64,000 nucleotides of DNA from Candidatus Woesearchaeota archaeon (lineage in GTDB: Archaea > Nanobdellota > Nanobdellia > Woesearchaeales > ARS49). The stretch covers positions 124,001 through 188,000 of the forward strand of contig JAGVZE010000007.1 in NCBI GenBank assembly GCA_018302815.1, in the 5' to 3' direction. Positions 47,918 to 56,929 of the stretch are shown here, in pieces; within the stretch, counting starts at the first letter, position 1; each line of letters starts with the position of its first letter. The notes beneath the pieces were generated by a model. That model was not told the origin of the DNA. It was given only the letters and a program-made list of their open reading frames with translations, and searched no databases. The translations under genes and the position numbers were made by a program.

Positions 47918-48982
47918 ATGAACAAGATCAAACAAGCACTTATCGGAACAATTCTAGCACTCGGAGGCTGCGTAGGGCCAACGCCAAACACAACCACTCA
48001 AGTACAGCCAAACGTCTCACAATCAGGAGCACTTTTTCCAGGAACAGGCTATGTCACCCTTGGCGGAACGACAAGCAGAAACATCAATACCGGAAGCGTA
48101 CAAGCAGGAGCGAACGTCACCCATAATGTAGAACGTGACAATCCTCTTTACCAAATCCCAATCATAGTCGGCGCAGAAGCGCAAGCCCTTGACCAGCACG
48201 GCAAAGCAGACGGCACATTCGCAGGCGAAAGCTTAGGCCTTGCAGCAGGATACGATTCACGAGACTTTTCACAGCACATCGAACTTACCGCAATAGGCGG
48301 AGCAAGATTTAGCAACCAGCACAGAATATCAGGCGAAGCTGAAACAGAACGCCAAAACGCATTTGATTTGAACGGCGCGATAGCGCTTCAGATGAGACCG
48401 AACAACGACTGGTACGCACGAGCAGTAGTCAGCGGTTACCACATTCTCGACGGAGAAGGACAGCTTGACCTGCGTGATTCCAACCGAGATAAAATAGAGA
48501 CAGAAAACAGCGGACACGGAGTCGATGCAGAAGTAGTCGTCGGCAGACGTTTAACTCAAGATTTTCTTGGACGCGAAGCAGGACTTGTAGGACGAGCACG
48601 CGCTGAGTATGATTCGCTTTCACGCGAAGCTAGCGCAGCATCACCAATAGGAACACTCCACGTAACTGAAGATGTCGAGAACACAAGAATCAGCCTTGGC
48701 GCAGGAGCTTATACTGCCGCTCCAAACGGCACTTTGCGATGGGTCCATCTAATGCCAACTTACACTTTCGAGCAGGCAAAACAAAGCATAGACCGCGACG
48801 CGGTCCTTGGCCCTGATTCGTCCTCACGAGTTACAAGACACTTTGTCGGCCTTGAAGCGCAAACCCAGCTTGGGGAACGAGTCTATGTCGGCGCAAGCAT
48901 CGAAGGCAAAGTTGCCGAGTCAGGAGACGCAAGCGATAAAGACGAAGTTCGAGGCGGGCTAGGACTCACTATACGCTTCTAG
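47918..48982 (+). CDS. lipoprotein with outer-membrane-like beta-barrel character
   Basis: LALGGCVG lipobox; alternating strand pattern; C-terminal VRGGLGLTIRF. Confidence 0.6.
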   Translation: MNKIKQALIGTILALGGCVGPTPNTTTQVQPNVSQSGALFPGTGYVTLGGTTSRNINTGSVQAGANVTHNVERDNPLYQIPIIVGAEAQALDQHGKADGTFAGESLGLAAGYDSRDFSQHIELTAIGGARFSNQHRISGEAETERQNAFDLNGAIALQMRPNNDWYARAVVSGYHILDGEGQLDLRDSNRDKIETENSGHGVDAEVVVGRRLTQDFLGREAGLVGRARAEYDSLSREASAASPIGTLHVTEDVENTRISLGAGAYTAAPNGTLRWVHLMPTYTFEQAKQSIDRDAVLGPDSSSRVTRHFVGLEAQTQLGERVYVGASIEGKVAESGDASDKDEVRGGLGLTIRF

Positions 48983-49068
48983 TTAGCACTTGCGGATAGT
49001 AACGTTTATATACCTTTTATTTTTTACCCCTAATAAATAACAGTATTTCGCTCACGGAGGCACATACA

Positions 49069-49923
49069 ATGAACAACAACCAAAGCATTCTTTCAAGAAT
49101 TTACAATTCAACACAGGCAAAAGTATACGGTGCGCTCATCGCAGCTTCCCTTGGCGGCTGTGTAAGCGCAAGCGGACGATTGGACGAACAACTCGAAACT
49201 CCTGTTGCGACAGAAACACGCTATTCACTAGATGATATGCGCTCATTCGCTCAGGAATACTTGAGGCTCGAAGATAAAACAGACAGAAATACTGAAGATA
49301 ACGTAAGAATGGATAACCTACTCAACAGAATGAAACACGGCCTTCAGACAAGCGAAGGACGAGTATATCTGCTAATCAACTACGAGCGAACGCCAGGAAC
49401 AGACCCTGTAAGCTACATAGTTCGAAGCGCAATCACGCTCGAAGACATAGCAACTGCGAAATCAGCTGCAGTCACAGCCGCGCTTCCGAGCGATCGCAGA
49501 CTCGCAGAACTCGTCGCTCACGCGCAAAATAGTTTCAATTACTTTTTAGAAGCACGACACCCGCAGGACTGGGACAGCATAGGCTACCTTCTCCTTGCAG
49601 ATGAAGGACAGGTCAACGCAGTCGCAAACCACAACGGAGCTCTCGCCGCATCTCTTCGCCTTGTGAACGAAAACGGCGAACAGACCAGCGCAGAAGTCAC
49701 AGAGCAACATTACGCGATACTTACCGACGGCGACAAAACAAACGGCGAAATCCACGCGGAACGCCCAGGAGCATTGCTTCTCGTCATCGAAGGACAGCAA
49801 CCGGTTGAAGAACAAGCGGCACCGAGCGCAACAACTGAAGTTCCTGCTCCTGCGCCTGCGACAGAAGCTCCACCTGCTGAAGCACCAGAAAAACAACAGA
49901 ACACTGGCAGCGGCAACGAGTAA
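49069..49923 (+). CDS. lipoprotein 5 with Pro/Ala/Glu-rich tail
   Basis: LIAASLGGCVSASG lipobox; tail VPAPAPATEAPPAEAPEK. Confidence 0.65.
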   Translation: MNNNQSILSRIYNSTQAKVYGALIAASLGGCVSASGRLDEQLETPVATETRYSLDDMRSFAQEYLRLEDKTDRNTEDNVRMDNLLNRMKHGLQTSEGRVYLLINYERTPGTDPVSYIVRSAITLEDIATAKSAAVTAALPSDRRLAELVAHAQNSFNYFLEARHPQDWDSIGYLLLADEGQVNAVANHNGALAASLRLVNENGEQTSAEVTEQHYAILTDGDKTNGEIHAERPGALLLVIEGQQPVEEQAAPSATTEVPAPAPATEAPPAEAPEKQQNTGSGNE

Positions 49924-49936
49924 ACGAGGCACACAA

Positions 49937-51217
49937 ATGAACACCAAGGCACTCCTCGCAATCTTTTTGACACTTTTACTTATTCCGACGGTTATAGCCG
50001 ACACGCTTCCAGACCCTAACGCGGGCGGAATTTTCGGCAACAACTTCGGTGGAATCTTCGGCAATAACTTCGGAGGAGTCTTTGGAAGCAATTTCGGAGG
50101 AGTATTCAGCAATAATTTTGGCGGAATCATAAGCCCTACGCCAACTGATCCTACGCAGCCAACCTCGCCAACGCAGCCGACTTCACCTACACAGCCAACA
50201 TCGCCAACCTCTCCAACACCTACGACACCGAGCACACCCGTGCCGAACCCTCCAAACAACCCACCTACACAGCCAATACCTACACCAACACCTACACCAA
50301 CTCCAACGCCATCAAACAACAACCCAGTCATAAACGCAATAAACGACATGACTGTCTATGAGAATCAAAATCTAGCGTTCACAGCGACATTTTCTGACCC
50401 TGACGCAGACGCGCTCAATATCGATGTGCCTACGCTACCTTCAGGAATGACAGTCGTCAATAACGTAGGTTCGCTCACGTTCAGCTGGACGCCAAATTTC
50501 AACCAAGCAGGAAACTATCCGCTCACCTTGACTGTTCGCGACAACCGCGGCGGCTCTGCAAGCGAATCATTCACGATAACAGTAATCAACGTTGATAGAA
50601 ACGCCCAATGGGGCAGTCTTGACAATCAGTCAATAAAACAGGCAAGCCCTGATTGGACAGTTGTTTATCCAAATGTGACCGACTTGTGCAGCGATCCCGA
50701 CGGAGACGCATACGTATCTGTTGAATCATGGCACGACAACTTCGGCATTCTTGTATGGTTCAAAGACTTGCTCGTATACTGGCTCAATCCGTTCTTTGTA
50801 GGAACAGAAACTGTAACTCTTGGATGCAACAATGTGACGTCGAGTTTTGAACTCAACGTGACGCCACTTCAAGGAGCGGACTTTACAGACGTACACACGC
50901 CTGACGAAGGACTCTTCATCGGCACAATAGCAATACCCGATTATGCGAGCGAAGGAAGCTTTGTCCCAATAACAATCGCATACCGCAACAGCGGAGAACT
51001 CAAACTTAGAAACGTAAAAGCAGTCGCGAGCATACCTGAACTTGGCATACGCTCGCCAAACGCGCTTTTGCAGGATATGGGCCTTGGCAAGAAGAACTCG
51101 GAAACCCTCTTAATCGAGCTTCCGGAATCCGTCGAACCAGGCACCTATACGGTCAGAATAACGCTGGATAGCGGCTCAGTGCATAGAGTGGTGCACAGGG
51201 ATATCGTCGTGAACTGA
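49937..51217 (+). CDS. secreted surface protein with GGxFGNNF repeats, Pro/Thr linker and Ig/cadherin-like domain
   Basis: Signal peptide MNTKALLAIFLTLLLIPTVIA; four 8-aa repeats; SPTQPT repeats; PVINAINDMTVYENQNLAFTATFSDPDAD. Confidence 0.75.
   Translation: MNTKALLAIFLTLLLIPTVIADTLPDPNAGGIFGNNFGGIFGNNFGGVFGSNFGGVFSNNFGGIISPTPTDPTQPTSPTQPTSPTQPTSPTSPTPTTPSTPVPNPPNNPPTQPIPTPTPTPTPTPSNNNPVINAINDMTVYENQNLAFTATFSDPDADALNIDVPTLPSGMTVVNNVGSLTFSWTPNFNQAGNYPLTLTVRDNRGGSASESFTITVINVDRNAQWGSLDNQSIKQASPDWTVVYPNVTDLCSDPDGDAYVSVESWHDNFGILVWFKDLLVYWLNPFFVGTETVTLGCNNVTSSFELNVTPLQGADFTDVHTPDEGLFIGTIAIPDYASEGSFVPITIAYRNSGELKLRNVKAVASIPELGIRSPNALLQDMGLGKKNSETLLIELPESVEPGTYTVRITLDSGSVHRVVHRDIVVN
50024..50128 (+). 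repeat. 24-bp coding tandem repeats encoding GG[IV]F[GS][NS]NF
   Basis: GGIFGNNF GGIFGNNF GGVFGSNF GGVFSNNF GGI. Confidence 0.85.
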
Positions 51218-51237
51218 TAGAAAGCTTTATATACTAG

Positions 51238-51255
51238 TGTCACCAAAAGGTGACA
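51238..51255 (+). promoter_or_regulatory. Perfect inverted repeat TGTCACC-AAAA-GGTGACA just downstream of a TATA box
   Basis: gaaagctttatatactagTGTCACCaaaaGGTGACA. Confidence 0.55.
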
Positions 51256-51333
51256 TATAAGAAACACTACTGAGGGATAGAAAACCTTTAATAGAACGTT
51301 AAAATCCGAAAACCAAGGGGGTATAAATACACC

Positions 51334-52551
51334 ATGAAAAAGCTCATAATTTTGGCGATACTGGCGCTATTTGCAGTACCTGCATTTGCGCAGACACTAC
51401 CAATACTACAGTTCGATGAAGTCCAAGTCGACGGCACCGAACTTTCTCCTAACGCCACCAACAGGCTAAACCTCGATCGAGGCGAAGAATACCAAGTAAG
51501 AGTACAATTCACCCCACTTGCAAACATAAAATCAGGCAAAGTCAAAATAAGCATCGACGGCTACGAATTCAGCGATTTCGAAGACATAACTGACGCATCC
51601 GATCTTAACGATTACAAAGCAAACAACACATACGTCGAAAAGCTCTCCATCAGAATACCTGATGACGCAGACCTCGACTCATACAAATTGCGAATCGAAC
51701 TTACTGACAGAAACAGCCAGAAATTCTCAGTAGACTACAACCTTGAAATCGACACCCCGCGAAACGCGGTCAGCATCGAAGACATCTTTTTCAACCCAAG
51801 CGACGCAGTACGAGCAGGCTCAAGCCTACTCGCAAAAGTACGCGTTGAAAACAAAGGACAGAAAAACCAAAATGACGTTCGAGTAACCGTAAGCATACCG
51901 GGCCTTGGCGTCTCAGGAACAAGCTACATAGAAGAAATCGAAAACGACGATGAAGAAGAAGAGACAGAAGAAATCTTCCTTCGCATTCCAAGATGCGCAA
52001 AGCCTGGCTCATACGATGTCAACGTCGAAGTCGAATTCAACGACCGCCACCGAAAGGCAAGCGAAAGAAAACAAATCACAGTCCTTGAAGACGAAACCTG
52101 CACAGACCAAAAGCAGACGACAATAACTCTTGGAAACCAAGCGCAAAACGCGGCAAGCGGACAGACAGCAGTCTATCCGATAACCGTGACCAACGCAGGA
52201 AAGACCAGCAAAACCTTCACCCTCGCTGTCCAATCGGCAGACTGGGCGCAGGTAACAGTCTCACCTACAAGCACACTTGTCGTTGCAGCAGGACAAACGC
52301 AGACAGTCTTCGTGAACGTCCTTGTAAATGAGGAATCGCAGGCAGGAGCCCACAGTCTTGTCGCACGCGTGACCTCAGGCAAAGACACACAGGAACTCAC
52401 CCTGACAACGAACGTGCAGGAGAAAGAAAGCTCACTACGCGGCGTATTCGAAGTGACCCTTGTAGTCCTTGTAGTATTGCTCATCATCCTAGCTCTTGTA
52501 ATCGGAATAGTCCACCTCAAGACCAAGGAACAAACCGAGACGTACTACTAA
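51334..52551 (+). CDS. putative S-layer/CARDB-type surface protein with C-terminal TM
   Basis: Signal peptide MKKLIILAILALFAVPAFAQ; Ig-like repeats; C-term TM. Confidence 0.75.
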   Translation: MKKLIILAILALFAVPAFAQTLPILQFDEVQVDGTELSPNATNRLNLDRGEEYQVRVQFTPLANIKSGKVKISIDGYEFSDFEDITDASDLNDYKANNTYVEKLSIRIPDDADLDSYKLRIELTDRNSQKFSVDYNLEIDTPRNAVSIEDIFFNPSDAVRAGSSLLAKVRVENKGQKNQNDVRVTVSIPGLGVSGTSYIEEIENDDEEEETEEIFLRIPRCAKPGSYDVNVEVEFNDRHRKASERKQITVLEDETCTDQKQTTITLGNQAQNAASGQTAVYPITVTNAGKTSKTFTLAVQSADWAQVTVSPTSTLVVAAGQTQTVFVNVLVNEESQAGAHSLVARVTSGKDTQELTLTTNVQEKESSLRGVFEVTLVVLVVLLIILALVIGIVHLKTKEQTETYY

Positions 52552-52558
52552 AGGCCAC

Positions 52559-54913
52559 ATGAGATACAATCTCTTTTTTTTGCTTGTATTGCTTCTTTCA
52601 AGTATAGCCAACGCTGAATTCATAGCGTTCGGCGAACAAACAATTAACGCGCACCCGTGCGAAAGCGCGCAGAGCAACGTAACACTACAAAACACAGGAA
52701 CCTCGAATTCAAGCTACGACATAAGCATCGATGGGTCAGCTGCCGACTTTGTCAAATTCAACACGCTACAATTCACGCTAGCGCCAGGCCAGCTTAATAC
52801 AGTGCAGACATTCTACACAATTCCGTGCGATGCGCAGACAGACCTGCTTGAAGTAAACGTCTACTTCAACGACGGAACTGAAGAACAATTTTTCACACAA
52901 TTCGTCAACGTCACATATCCCGACACAACAGAGCTTCGAGCTCCAATAGTGAGCCGCGTCATCGCTCCATGCGAAAGCGCGGAATACGAGATAAACGTCC
53001 ACAACAGCGCGAACTTCACAGAACTATACTCAATATCCGTCAGCGGACATCCGAATGCGCAAATATCAGAACCCGCGCCAGTAATCCTTCCACGACAGAA
53101 CAAAACACTCACGCTCAGCGTGACACCTGATGACTGCACAGAATCAGGAAGCTTCCCACTCACATTCCTTATCGAATCAGAAAAAAGCGAACAGGCAAAA
53201 GAACTCGCGCTTGAACTTATAATTACCAACAGAGACATACCTTTGCTCGCAGACGGCATCGGCACAATAAGAACAAGCTATGAAGACTCCAGCACGGAAC
53301 TTTCAATTAAAAACATTGGCGATAGAACCACAACTTACACTCTTGCAATAGATGGAATAACATGGGGCTCAATTAGTCCAAGCCAAATCAGCTTAAAACC
53401 AGGAGAGAAAAAAGCGCTCCAATTAAGACTGCAGCCAACCGAAGAAGAATCGACAGGAACATATCCCGTCTTATTCACCGCGACAGTCGAAGAAACAGGC
53501 ATAACCTATTCAACTGAACTTATCGTAAACCTTCAACCTCCAACATTTTTTGAGACAAATCCGGTCCTTGCAATAAGCCTTGCAATAATACTCATCGCGC
53601 TCACAATAGCCGCAACATACTTCGTACGCTATATGAGAACTGATGCGTTCAAGACTCGCGTTCAGAACTGGAAAGCACGTTATGCTGAATGGAAAGCAAA
53701 ATGCGCAAAACAAAAAGAACTTCGAATGCAAAAACGCGAAGCAGACCGCGCGCGAAAACTCGAAGCCCAGAAAAAGGATGACGCGCGAAAGAAAGCCGAA
53801 CTCGTAAAAAGACAAGCACGCGAGCAAAAACTTCGAATACGCCTTGAAAGAAAAGTCGCAAACGAATACCTTCGAAGCCACCACGTAATCTCCAAAAAAG
53901 ACCTCATACTAGCAAAAACACCAAGAACACCATTTAGGACATTGTTCAAGACAATACTGCTCCTGCTCGCGCTGCTCACATTCGCACTCTGGGGAGTCTT
54001 ATCCTCGAACGCAGAATACGCCGTGCTCGGATTTGTAATGCTTGCAATCATACTAGTGCACAGAAAACTGCGCAAAGGAAGAATAATCAACAAACGATGG
54101 AAGCTCTTCCCACAAAGCGCCACAATATCAGTTTGGTCGAAGGGGCTATCACAATTGACAGTGCTCACTGAGAACGCTGTACAGAATTTACAATTATGCG
54201 TCAAACGAGCGCGCGCAAAAACAAAGCCATCGCCACACGTATTCCAAACATTCACAATAACGGCCAACACCGAAGCCAAATTCCAAGCAAGTTTTAGCAT
54301 GCCAAAATCGTGGGGAGAAGTAAAACTCGCAAGATATTCAAACCACACTTGGACAACAGTTCCGCTCAAAAACGCAGGAGAAAGCGCCAAAGCACTCTTC
54401 TTCGCAGCAGACCTCAAATCAGGAACCTACGCGATATACGCCAAAACGCCAAAGCAGACACCAAAGAGCAGAAAACTATTCCTTGGTCTTGCAGCGCTAG
54501 CAGCGCTTGTCGCGGCAGCAGTATTCATAGCTCCTGCGCCATCGCCAGCAAACTTGATACCCGCGCAGGAATTCGAGCAAAACACAGTGCACACACTTGA
54601 CCTTGCGCCCTATTTCCAAGATCCGGATAAAGATGCGCTAACATTCAGCACAACTGAAACCAAGCACGTCGCAATCGATGTCATCGGAACCAAAGCAATC
54701 TTCACCCCCGAACAAGGCTTCATCGGAGAAGAATTCGTTCGATTCATCGCCCACGACGGCAAAGGCGGAGAAATACAAAGCAACACGGTATCCTTGCGCG
54801 TGACGAAAAGCGTGGTCCCTGCATCCCTTAGAGTCCCAATCAGCTTGGGAATCGGAATACTATTCGTTCTAATACTGCTCTTTGTCGTAAAAGTCTTACA
54901 CAAGAAGAATTAA
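52559..54913 (+). CDS. large multidomain surface/membrane protein (Ig-like, TM, basic helix, PGF-pre-PGF-like, cadherin-like)
   Basis: Signal peptide, repeated Ig-like ectodomain, TM segments, very basic R/K stretch, terminal TM. Confidence 0.7.
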   Translation: MRYNLFFLLVLLLSSIANAEFIAFGEQTINAHPCESAQSNVTLQNTGTSNSSYDISIDGSAADFVKFNTLQFTLAPGQLNTVQTFYTIPCDAQTDLLEVNVYFNDGTEEQFFTQFVNVTYPDTTELRAPIVSRVIAPCESAEYEINVHNSANFTELYSISVSGHPNAQISEPAPVILPRQNKTLTLSVTPDDCTESGSFPLTFLIESEKSEQAKELALELIITNRDIPLLADGIGTIRTSYEDSSTELSIKNIGDRTTTYTLAIDGITWGSISPSQISLKPGEKKALQLRLQPTEEESTGTYPVLFTATVEETGITYSTELIVNLQPPTFFETNPVLAISLAIILIALTIAATYFVRYMRTDAFKTRVQNWKARYAEWKAKCAKQKELRMQKREADRARKLEAQKKDDARKKAELVKRQAREQKLRIRLERKVANEYLRSHHVISKKDLILAKTPRTPFRTLFKTILLLLALLTFALWGVLSSNAEYAVLGFVMLAIILVHRKLRKGRIINKRWKLFPQSATISVWSKGLSQLTVLTENAVQNLQLCVKRARAKTKPSPHVFQTFTITANTEAKFQASFSMPKSWGEVKLARYSNHTWTTVPLKNAGESAKALFFAADLKSGTYAIYAKTPKQTPKSRKLFLGLAALAALVAAAVFIAPAPSPANLIPAQEFEQNTVHTLDLAPYFQDPDKDALTFSTTETKHVAIDVIGTKAIFTPEQGFIGEEFVRFIAHDGKGGEIQSNTVSLRVTKSVVPASLRVPISLGIGILFVLILLFVVKVLHKKN

Positions 54914-56023
54914 TTCGTAGGCCATACCAACCGCGAAAACACCAATCAGCGCGCCATAAAGCAACCAATTCGAAGGAATGCGATATTCAGGTTTTCTTTC
55001 TCCAGATGTGCTTGCCTTCCAATGCATCAAAACAATCAGTATGCCAGTAATTCCTCCTGCAAACGTGCCTGTGACTTCAAGTGTTCTCACAAAAGATTCC
55101 ACACCTATTAACAGCAGAACTATCGGCACAGCAAGCGCGAGCGCCCAAGCGTCCCATTTAGGCACGCCCAAGTCTTGATACGATTCTCTTAACGCATAGC
55201 CAAGCGCTAAAAATGACGAGCCCATAGCGAGGATAGCGAATGCGTTCAGAAGAATCGAACCAGCAACTCCTGTGAAGCGTAAAAGTCCAATAGTTGCGAC
55301 CTGAGTTGTCAGCGGACCTGAAACACCGATAACCGCAATCGTGAATAAAATGTAGCAGACCAGCGGAATCAACGAACCTATGAGAATGGCCCTTTTCGTA
55401 AGAAGCCTGCAGCCGCGCATCTGCTCATGCAGTTCAGGAATCGCGGCAGTTCCAAGGAAAGCGAACAAAATAACACCGTATGGCAGTAGTAATCGTTCGA
55501 ATGAGAAGCCTGAAAAGTAAACATTTGAGAAATAAGGAGATGCGAACAGTATCAATGCAAGCAAAACAAAAACACCGAATTTAAGCGATTCAAACCCAAG
55601 CTCAGACCTTCCAAGCCAGCCTATGCCTTGAAATAAAATAAGACTCATCAAGAGGTAATATACGCTCATCCACATCCAAATCGGACCTCCAAAAAGAATA
55701 GACAAACTATTTCCGATGCCTATCGTGTAAGCAGTCAGCGCGCCATAGACTCCAATAATCATTGAAAGAAGCATCAAGTTCCTGCCGCGCTTGCCTAAAT
55801 ACTTCTCTGCGTAACCCACCAATTGATGGCAGGCATTCGTTCTTAACGCAATTTCTCCTATCATCAAGTGCAAAAGCAGGATACAAACGCCCAGAACCCC
55901 AAGAACTAACATTCCCGTCCAAAAACCCGCCCTTAGAACAACATAAGGAATGCCCAATACTCCCGCGCCGATAATACAACCGGTCAATGTAGCAATAGCT
56001 TCGTAATACGCGCGGGGTTTCAT
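54896..56023 (-). CDS. amino acid permease-like transporter
   Basis: TLTGCIIGAGVLGIPYVVLRAGFWTG; about 11 TM segments. Confidence 0.8.
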   Translation of the reverse strand: MKPRAYYEAIATLTGCIIGAGVLGIPYVVLRAGFWTGMLVLGVLGVCILLLHLMIGEIALRTNACHQLVGYAEKYLGKRGRNLMLLSMIIGVYGALTAYTIGIGNSLSILFGGPIWMWMSVYYLLMSLILFQGIGWLGRSELGFESLKFGVFVLLALILFASPYFSNVYFSGFSFERLLLPYGVILFAFLGTAAIPELHEQMRGCRLLTKRAILIGSLIPLVCYILFTIAVIGVSGPLTTQVATIGLLRFTGVAGSILLNAFAILAMGSSFLALGYALRESYQDLGVPKWDAWALALAVPIVLLLIGVESFVRTLEVTGTFAGGITGILIVLMHWKASTSGERKPEYRIPSNWLLYGALIGVFAVGMAYELILLV

Positions 56024-56071
56024 TGGTCCTCTTTTTAGACTTTGATTGAGTTTGCGGTTTAATAATACTTC

Positions 56072-56098
56072 GTATGAAATATCATACTTCAAGTATGA
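56072..56098. promoter_or_regulatory. Two overlapping palindromic operators
   Basis: GTATGAAATATCATAC (56072-56087) and TCATACTTCAAGTATGA (56082-56098) between permease and wHTH gene. Confidence 0.6.
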
Positions 56099-56138
56099 AA
56101 AGAAAGACTTTAAATGATGCGGGATTTTATTCCAGATT

Positions 56139-56447
56139 ATGATCGGCATATTTTGCGAGACATTCGGCGACACGCCAAGAAACAGAATTGTTGAGTTTTT
56201 CTTAGAGCTGAGAGAGACCGACTACGGCCTTGGCGATGTAGCGCGCAACCTTGACATGAATAAAGCGACTGTTTACACTATCGGACACGAACTAATAAAG
56301 AACCAGTTCCTTGTACCGCACAGGCATATAGGAAAAACACAAACGTATATCCTGAATAGAAAGCATCCATCTGTAAAAGTGCTCATCAAAACGTTTGATA
56401 TGCTTCTAAGACAGATCGGGGAAGAAGAGATAGTGAAGGAGTGTTAA
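56139..56447 (+). CDS. winged-helix transcriptional regulator
   Basis: TPRNRIVEFFLELRETDYGLGDVARNLDMNKATVYTIGHELIKNQFL. Confidence 0.75.
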   Translation: MIGIFCETFGDTPRNRIVEFFLELRETDYGLGDVARNLDMNKATVYTIGHELIKNQFLVPHRHIGKTQTYILNRKHPSVKVLIKTFDMLLRQIGEEEIVKEC

Positions 56448-56490
56448 AACGTATGATTTTTAAACCCCTGATTGTCCACTTCGTACAGAG

Positions 56491-56564
56491 GGGGATGTAG
56501 TATAACTTGGCTATTATGATCGGCTCCAACCCGATCGATCTGGGTTCAAATCCCAGCGTCCCCA
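56491..56564 (+). tRNA. tRNA-Trp(CCA), intronless
   Basis: Acceptor GGGGATG/CGTCCCC; anticodon stem ATCGG-CTCCAAC-CCGAT; T-arm CTGGG-TTCAAAT-CCCAG. Confidence 0.88.
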
Positions 56565-56929
56565 CTTATTTTTTCTTTGAGAAGTTCGTACCTGTTCCTC
56601 GTCTGTTCAAACGACAGAACATACTCCCTTGTCGAATCGTACTGCTTTTTCTTGTCGATGCCTTGCGGAATTATTGTGCCCTGCGGGAACTGCCGTTTTG
56701 TCAGATCAACAATTTGTCCAGTTGCGGTCTCGTTGAAGTAATGAGAACTCTCACTTCCGTCTGGCAAGCTCGCGCTCGCCCAAATAAGTCTTCCGCCCAG
56801 ATAATCGTTCACCACCAAGGACGTTACCGCGCACTGGCCCCACGCGGGATTGACCGCCGTCCAATTGTTCGGGTCTGAACTTGTCTCCTTGCACCATGCT
56901 TGTTCCAACCTCTTTTCTAAGTCCCTCAT
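56546..56929 (-). CDS. YunG-like protein
   Basis: NNWTAVNPAWGQCAVTSLVVNDYLGGRLIWA...SHYFNETATGQIVDLTKRQF. Confidence 0.55.
   Translation of the reverse strand: MRDLEKRLEQAWCKETSSDPNNWTAVNPAWGQCAVTSLVVNDYLGGRLIWASASLPDGSESSHYFNETATGQIVDLTKRQFPQGTIIPQGIDKKKQYDSTREYVLSFEQTRNRYELLKEKISGDAGI

Noticed and set aside
49546-50349. 267-aa - strand ORF with GVGVGVG repeats
   Set aside because: Antisense to the lipoprotein and the TP/GGF repeats; low complexity is the mirror of coding repeats.
53680-54417. 245-aa - strand ORF
   Set aside because: Antisense to the 52559-54913 surface protein; Ser/Phe/Arg-rich shadow ORF.
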